Shown here: positions 58,191-64,000 of the stretch, one piece after another
Layout: each line of letters opens with the position of its first letter
Position numbering within the stretch: the stretch's first letter is position 1
From: Undaria pinnatifida
Lineage: Eukaryota > Sar > Phaeophyceae > Laminariales > Alariaceae
Assembly: GCA_012845835.1 (NCBI GenBank)
Contig: JABAKD010000021.1
Coordinates: 12,146,795 to 12,210,794 of the forward strand
Direction: 5' to 3'
Length of the DNA stretch: 64,000 nucleotides
Position numbers and translations under genes: made by a program
Notes under the pieces: model-generated
Databases searched by the model: none
What the model was told of the DNA's origin: nothing
What the model saw: only the letters and a program-made list of their open reading frames with translations

Positions 58191-58412
58191 TTACGTCATA
58201 CTGTTTGTTTACGTAGACTATAGACCTAGTCTATTTATACATAGTGTAGACTAGTCTATTCATAGTCTTACTGTTTTACATTTTTTCTGAAATACGTATT
58301 CGCAAAAATATTCCCGCCGGCCAAGGAATGTTCATGAAATTCGTCACAAATGAAGCAATGACCGGCGGCCCGCCGGCCCATTCTCACATCTGCACACCAA
58401 GCTACTGATATA

Positions 58413-58835
58413 ACGATGGAGAAACGCCCTTTGCGAATTCGAGTCAATCAAGCAGCATCTGCTGGCAGACAAGGTAGTTCCGGACGACTTTCGGCGCTCG
58501 ATAGATGTCATGGCCGCACTGAAGCTTTTTGGTGCCCTCACGGAGGCAGAGGAAGCCCAGCATGATATTATCCAGGACGACAGCCGGGGCGTTGACCGGG
58601 AGCTTTCGGTTCCACCCGCAGCAGAAGGCATCTCAGTCCACCGAGCCAAACGGCCCCCCCGAAGGTGCTGATCTGGAAACGCACTGTGGGAAGACCGGGA
58701 GGATTGCACGTGAAGCACAGGAACGTACCCGCCATGTGTACGACTACGACGTGGTGCTTGAGCGTGACGGGAGCACCGGCAGCATTAAGTCGCGGGTAGA
58801 TTTGTATGGTATAGACGAGCAGGCCGCCCAAACGC
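58413..58835 (+). CDS. Orphan coding fragment with a donor-like end; frame broken at a C run
   Basis: Opens right after a stop: RWRNALCEFESIKQHLLADK, VVPDDFRRSIDVMAALKLFG, ALTEAEEAQHDIIQDD, to a poly-C run at about 58650-58660. There the frame shifts to EGADLETHCGKTGRIAREAQ, RHVYDYDVVLERDGSTGSIK and VDLYGIDEQAAQT, then C/GTGAGT, a good donor. Its charged, helical composition looks protein-coding. Family not recognised; it may be an exon of a host gene or a transposon ORF. The C-run shift could be a real mutation or a sequencing error. Confidence 0.4.
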
Positions 58836-59317
58836 GTGAGTATTCCTCGCGGCGAACGTCGCAATGTTTCCACGCGCCCTGTTGCGGACCCGACTCCGCG
58901 CGGACCTGAAGGCTATTACTCCCCCGTGTTCATCTTGCCGACATTGCACCTTGATGTGTCTGTTGGTTTTTCAGTTCTAACAGACATTATAATAGTACCA
59001 GAAGTATATATCTGTACGTGCAGTGCAGTATTGCACGTGTACTGAAACAAGGGCCCACAAAAAAATAAAACGACACCTACGTAATAAAGCTTTTCTTTTA
59101 CCCTTCCGGGGGGGAGAGGGGGGGGGACGAAGACCATATCCCCCCATATTACGCCACAAAATTTCCTATGCAAACAACCCCCATACTAAACCCTACATAT
59201 TAAAGGGGCTGGGGGGGTACATAGCAGAAACGCAGCCCCCTGGTCGCGCAGCAGCAGCCTGCGCACCAGCTACGCACAGCGCAGAGCAACGGAGAAAAAG
59301 GGAGAGAGCAAGAGAGA

Positions 59318-59880
59318 GTGGTCACAATGAGCACAGCCTCCACGGTGGAGGGACCTGATACAACCATCCTTCGAAAAGACCGCTTGGCTACAAAGCGTCT
59401 CTGCGGAAAGTCAGCCGATGGCGAGGACTTCATGTACTGCTGCGGGGCCAACTTTGGTGACGATTCAGGGATAGACAAGGGCCAGACCATTGAGCATGAG
59501 TGTTCGGCACAGCACAGAGAGTGAGTGGAGAGGAATGCGGGTTGAAGTGTTATGTTGGAGCGTACCGTGTACCTCGCAGCAGCAGCAGCAGCAGCAGCAG
59601 CAGAGCAGCAATACCAGAAGCCGCATGATCAAAATCGACAAAAAAACGGGCGCAAAATGCGGACCAACTAAGTTACCCCGCGTCCCTGTTGGTCCCTGCA
59701 CGCCTTTCGCATCCAAACAGAGCACTTTTGCCTATCGGAAAAATCGCCGCGAAGACCAGCAGCGGCAACTGGGTGTGCAAGAAGTGCAAGCGCAATTTCG
59801 GACGCAATATAAAGCAACTGAGCTGGACCCACGTGAAGACTCACGAACAGTCGCTTCAACACAAGTGACGACTTGTGAGG
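59318..59880 (+). other. Weak coding signals with a CAG repeat and a zinc-finger-like C-terminus
   Basis: One frame (59330-59523) encodes KRLCGKSADGEDFMYCCGANFGD and stops. A GCA/CAG array follows at 59578-59604. Another frame, ending at 59868, encodes NWVCKKCKRNFGRN then SWTHVKTHEQSLQHK, a Cys-x2-Cys/His-x3-His pattern of BED or C2H2 type. The parts are in different frames and cannot be joined with confidence. Confidence 0.3.
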
Positions 59881-60399
59881 ACAGAAGTTGTTGCATTCGC
59901 TAGCACAAGCAGTTTCGATAAAAAATTGAAAAACATCATTTGTGAATACGATCGATTGAATGGTTGAAACTCAACTTTGCAAGCTGCGTGGTACATTAGA
60001 TCCATGTTTCATTTACGATATGGTGTTTGTGAAATATACCTGGTTGTTAATACACTGCTTCACAATTTTTGCGGGAGGTCGTTCGCGCGTGTTCAGCAGT
60101 TTGGGAACTGCCACGCTTGATGTATTTTAGTCGTGTAGTGCATGAGGCCGCAGGCCTTGTCGACGTGTGTATGTGAAAAGCAGGAGCAAGTTCGTATTTT
60201 CTTTCCACGGCAGATCAATTGATATTGCTCATGTCGCAAGTTGCATGTCGACCAACGTGCGTCGACAGGGGTGCTGGTCCCCTTTTTGTGCACCCACGCG
60301 GCGGCGGTGGGGAGCGGCGCACATTGCTGGATTTTGTCGAACCGAAGAGCGCACGGACGTCTCGAAGGAGTCGCCGGTGTTGGTGATCAGTAGTAGCGG

Positions 60400-60588
60400 T
60401 GACGCTGACGTGGTGGCGACCAGAGTTGTGAGCAGGGGTGAGGGTGGTGGGGGCGCGGGCAGTGACGCCGACGTGGTTGTGACGGGAGTTGTGAGCAATG
60501 GTGAGGGTGGTGCGGCGCGCGGGAAATTTTGCTGACGTGGTTGCGACGGGAGTTGTGAACGGGCTTGAGGATTGTGAGGGCGCGGGCA
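60400..60588 (+). repeat. Three 63-bp tandem units
   Basis: Units near 60400, 60462 and 60525 share GACGTGGTTGYGACGGGAGTTGTGA and GTGAGGGTGGTG-like ends. They are open on both strands, producing Asp-Ala-Asp-Val-Val or His-Asn-Ser repeats. Confidence 0.8.
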
Positions 60589-60835
60589 TTGATATGGATG
60601 GTGTTTTCTTCGACGCTTCAGACGGGAGTGGTCTCGTCGATAGGACGCTTGTCCACGCTCCCATCTACTGCGCGGGATTACGTCCGGCTGTCCGGGAGCC
60701 TGTTCTCCAACACTTCTCATCAACTCTCCATGTTATTGGCAACCAGGGGGTGTCGTGGGAGGCTCGGATAAACCTGAATTGCGTGTCTCTTCACGCGGTG
60801 CCAACTGCCTCCCGCGGCATATAATATGCACTCCA

Positions 60836-61519
60836 CCTGTCCTCTCGATCCCAATTTGGATTCGCGAAGAGGTGTCATTGCGTTAGGCCTCAAGATGGCG
60901 TCCACTTTCACGGCTTCTACGCCATGCACCAACGTACGGTTGAAGTGCAAATTTTGCACGCCTGAAGTGTGGGTGTAGAAGTACTCTATGTTGTACCACG
61001 TAGACCAAACGAATACCTCTGCGTTGGCTCTGAGAAAGTCCGATCCCAACACAGTGATATTTAAGGAGAGCTACATCGTAGGCAAGGTGGAAACGGACGC
61101 GGTGGTGGGAAAGTTGCGAGAGTGTAAGGGAAGCGGGAAGGGTAGGACTGCTAGAGCCCCCGCACCACGCCGAAAGGTCGCTCCTAGGAAGAAGAGTGTC
61201 CCAGCTCCCATCCCGCACGCACCGAGACCTCACAGCAGAAGGGGGGCTCAGATTCAGACGAGTCACACGGCTCAGAGGAGGGGAGCTCGGGCGAGGAGGA
61301 AGGCTCCGAAAGGAGGACTCCGACGATAGGGGGAACTCCGAGGATGAGGATGTGGATGATGGGGGGGAGGGGGAGGACGAAAAGGAGGAGGGGGGCGGGG
61401 GGGGGCAAGCAGGAGAATAAATAGGAAGAGGAGGAAAAACAAGAGGAAAAGGAGGACATCAGCTCGAGAGGGCGTTCTCGGACGAGGAAGAGGCGATTTG
61501 ATCTTGTGGATGACTAAGA
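60836..61519 (+). pseudogene. Zinc-finger-like protein remnant with acidic and basic tail
   Basis: Reads RRGVIALGLKMASTFTAS, PCTNVRLKCKFCTPEVWV, stop, then KYSMLYHVDQ: a Cys-x2-Cys...Tyr-x-Met...His arrangement seen in zinc fingers of some transposon-derived proteins. SYIVGKVETDAVVGK and a Lys/Arg/Pro-rich part follow, then in other frames an acidic Glu/Asp/Gly run (61330-61420) and a terminal SSRGRSRTRKRRFDLVDD with a stop at 61519, resembling a nuclear-localisation tail. Frames are broken, so it is probably not functional. Confidence 0.35.
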
Positions 61520-64000
61520 CATGGAAGGGTGTCAGAACTTACACGAATATTTGTGTTGCACGTGGCGAAGTTGATACCACCGCCGTCGGCTCATCGCGAG
61601 CCCGCCCTTTCGGTATTTCCCTTTCCCCTGACGTTTCGCGGGCAAGTTTGGACTGATGATGTGATGTCTCCAAGCAGACCAAACTATTTTGTTTTCTAAT
61701 TTGTTCTTTTCGCGCTTGTTTAGCGCACTACTTCATCGACGGTGGTCGCAGAAGTAAGTTGACAGAAGCAAGCCGAAGCGTTCGTAAGTCCTGAGACGAT
61801 GTGGGGACAAGTTGGAGGGGGTGTCGTGCCCAAGCTCGGGCGCTTGCCCACCATTGATATTTTCTGACTACATCAAACAACCTAAATTGCAGTTTGACAT
61901 CCCTCGCTGTTGCAATGTTGGCTTGCTTGCCAAGCCTTATTGTTAACGCAAGAGTGTGCAGTAAACCATCCATAGGGGCACAGCCAAGAAACGAACCAAC
62001 AAGCAAGCAAACAAAGCAAAAAAAAACATTAAAAAAAAAAGTTGGGCCTTGGGGGGAAGGGGTAGGTAGGTGTGCTGGACAACTTTACTTGTGCGCCCTC
62101 GACTGGAATGATAGTATTCGTATAGCGAGTACCGGTACCTGTGGTGCCTAGTATACGTCACGGCGGTCAGGGATAGGTTGAATTCAGTGGTCGCCCCGGT
62201 GGTCTTCTTCTAGTCGTTAGCCTCGAATACTACTAGCGTTGGTGTTGCAGTTCGATTCCCACCGTGGTGGTGAGATTTTGACTTTTTTTGCTAAAATGCA
62301 AAAAAGTATTGCCTGCTGAGAGCGCCTATATTATACCAACGTGGGTAGGTAAAATTCGACGGGAGTCGACGAGGGAAGATAATGCCGAATAATGTATTCT
62401 CGCGATAACCGTACCGTCTTGGGAGGGGGGGAGAAGAGCCTGCTTTATGACCCCGGGTCCATCTGAGTTATTTCACTGGAGAACGAGGAGAGTAATGCGA
62501 GGATAATATATGCGATTAAGAAAAACACAAAAAAAAATGGCAACGCCGAGAGATACTGGACCTGCAGAGATTGGTTAATGGCCGGCATGAATGAGGTATG
62601 CCCAACTATCCAGATTGACTACGTTGTTGGGCTTCGGTCCCGAGTCACGAGCATACCCGTGGTATCTGGTAGTTTGTCGCTTGTGGCTGCAGGTGGCAGT
62701 TTCGTGTGCAACTCCCAGCACCCACTGCCATCGATATTATTCAAGGCAAGAGTCACCATTTACGAACCTCTGGCATGGATAATAAACACCTGAAAAATAA
62801 AAACAAGTGTAAATACCTTGGGTGGACACAAACCCAGAGTAAACAGAGGGACCCGACCTCCTTGAGCTTTGACAACAACATAGGATTATATGAGGCTTAA
62901 ACTAAAAAAAATAGTATGCTGGTGGTGGATCTGTGCTGCTGTAGTATTAAAATAAGCTTTGCCGCGTGGCACGTCACCTGCGCGCTGTGGTTCTGACAGC
63001 AGTGGTGCCAGTAACGTTACAGTCACCCACGCACCGAATACAACAAAAAAAATACATTTAACAAGAACTCAGTAACAAGAGACCGCGCACCCAGCCCGCG
63101 TCTGAGCAGAGCACCCAAGCTAGTTTTCGGATGCACAGTACGAGCGGGTTAGGAGCGTTGCTTCCTTGTTTCTCCCCTACTTGCCGTATCTGCAATGACG
63201 GTGTCCATACCGATATCATCGTCTAACAGTAATCCTAAGGGTTACACAAAAGGAAAACAGAAAGGGCGAAAAACAGGGAGAATAGGAGCAAAATAAAACA
63301 TTGCAAAATCACTCTTTCTTTGGAAGCTGTACAAGTATGTGCAATGCGTGTCTTCCCCGCGTAGTTTGTGACCACAGAGCGCCTCTCCGTATGATGATGC
63401 ATTAGCGTGGACAATGGTTGTGATGGAGGTATGGTTGTGCTGGATATTGATGGGGAGGAAATATCGGTACAACTGAAGGACACACGAGGTAGCTTGAACC
63501 TACTAAATATACGACGAATGTATTGAAGTTTGATGACGAATCTTCGTGATTCGAACACGATATAAAACGTACTATCAATGCAAATAACACAACAACAAGT
63601 TGCGCCAGCAGCAAGCAGTTTACGCGCCGGTATCCCCGGTGGTTGGACATTTCTAGTTTTAGTATCTATGTAAGCAGCGTAACTTTTGCGGCCGATGTGG
63701 TACCTTCAGCCCGCAAGGGGCTCTTACAAATCGACAGAGGCCGAAGGGGCGAGAGAGCGAGTTGGCGAAATCCCTCGCAAATCGCTGAAAAAAAGGGCTG
63801 AATATTTGCAAAAACTGCAAATAAATAGTGCTGAATCCTCTATGCATGATAAACAACACAGTATGCACGTGTCACAAATGGCGGGGGGGCGGGGAAGATA
63901 CCTGTGGCCGTGGCTAGTCCAGAATGTCTCCGGATGTCGCTGGTGCTTCTCCCGAGTTCGGTTGGAAGTAATAGCATGGTAGTAGTGGTGGTTAAGAGGC
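61520..64000. other. No gene recognised
   Basis: Short open frames only, for example minus 62006-61728 (92 codons) and plus 63686-63982 (98 codons), without domains or splice support. 62240-62275 contains a T-loop-like TTCGATTCC but no matching stems. Sequence from 62.3 kb is mainly AT-rich. Confidence 0.4.

Noticed and set aside
62190-62280. tRNA-like segment with TTCGATTCC
   Set aside because: T-stem does not pair and no acceptor or D-arm could be built.

Overview
The window looks like nuclear DNA from a multicellular stramenopile, most probably a brown alga. This is an inference from three things: one very intron-rich gene whose domain combination (secreted animal-type haem peroxidase, DOMON, cytochrome b561) I associate with brown algae; retroelements (Ty3/gypsy with chromodomain, DIRS-like, LINE-like) of the type common in brown algal and oomycete genomes; and a density of simple repeats, G-tracts and short transposons typical of such genomes. 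There is no bacterial-style gene packing, rRNA or complete tRNA.

Left part (about 1.5-15.8 kb): one minus-strand gene. I could join ten exons by eye, with conserved splice sites and consistent phase throughout. Together they give 2838 nt, or 946 codons, from a signal-peptide start at 15844 to the middle of a cytochrome b561 core at 1533. The last exon(s) were not found and probably lie beyond the left edge. The peroxidase domain keeps its fold signatures but has lost the distal histidine, the proximal histidine and both haem-ester acids. The protein is therefore probably a pseudo-peroxidase tethered to a transmembrane electron carrier, a layout that recalls DUOX but uses a different membrane module. 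Its introns hold decayed exon copies, a GC-AG intron, a 160-bp tandem repeat, a large AAGAAC microsatellite and MITE pieces.

Middle part (16-33 kb): almost no recognisable genes. It holds one possible IQ-motif exon (about 22 kb), a 4.5-kb element with inverted-repeat arms of about 420 bp and TTA flanks (22.76-27.29 kb), a purine-rich degenerate repeat field (27.5-29.6 kb), minisatellites, and the first members of a G-rich dispersed repeat family with one fixed end.

Right part (33-58 kb): a graveyard of mobile elements. These are a decayed Ty3/gypsy element (33.5-37.5 kb) split by a MITE, a GAT microsatellite (38.2-39.0 kb), a decayed LINE-type reverse transcriptase (39.6-41.4 kb), a nested MITE cluster (42.3-43.1 kb), and a minus-strand DIRS-like element (51.2-46.0 kb) whose tyrosine recombinase gene is interrupted by a 2-kb G-rich repeat and has lost its nucleophile tyrosine. 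A second G-rich repeat copy carries a miniature LTR element (TRIM) with 270-bp LTRs. The last 6 kb contain two orphan coding fragments of unknown function, a 63-bp tandem repeat and a zinc-finger-like remnant.

Only the peroxidase-DOMON-b561 gene looks like a functional host gene. Most of the rest records layered insertion and decay. All assignments come from reading translated frames and motifs; no database search was run.
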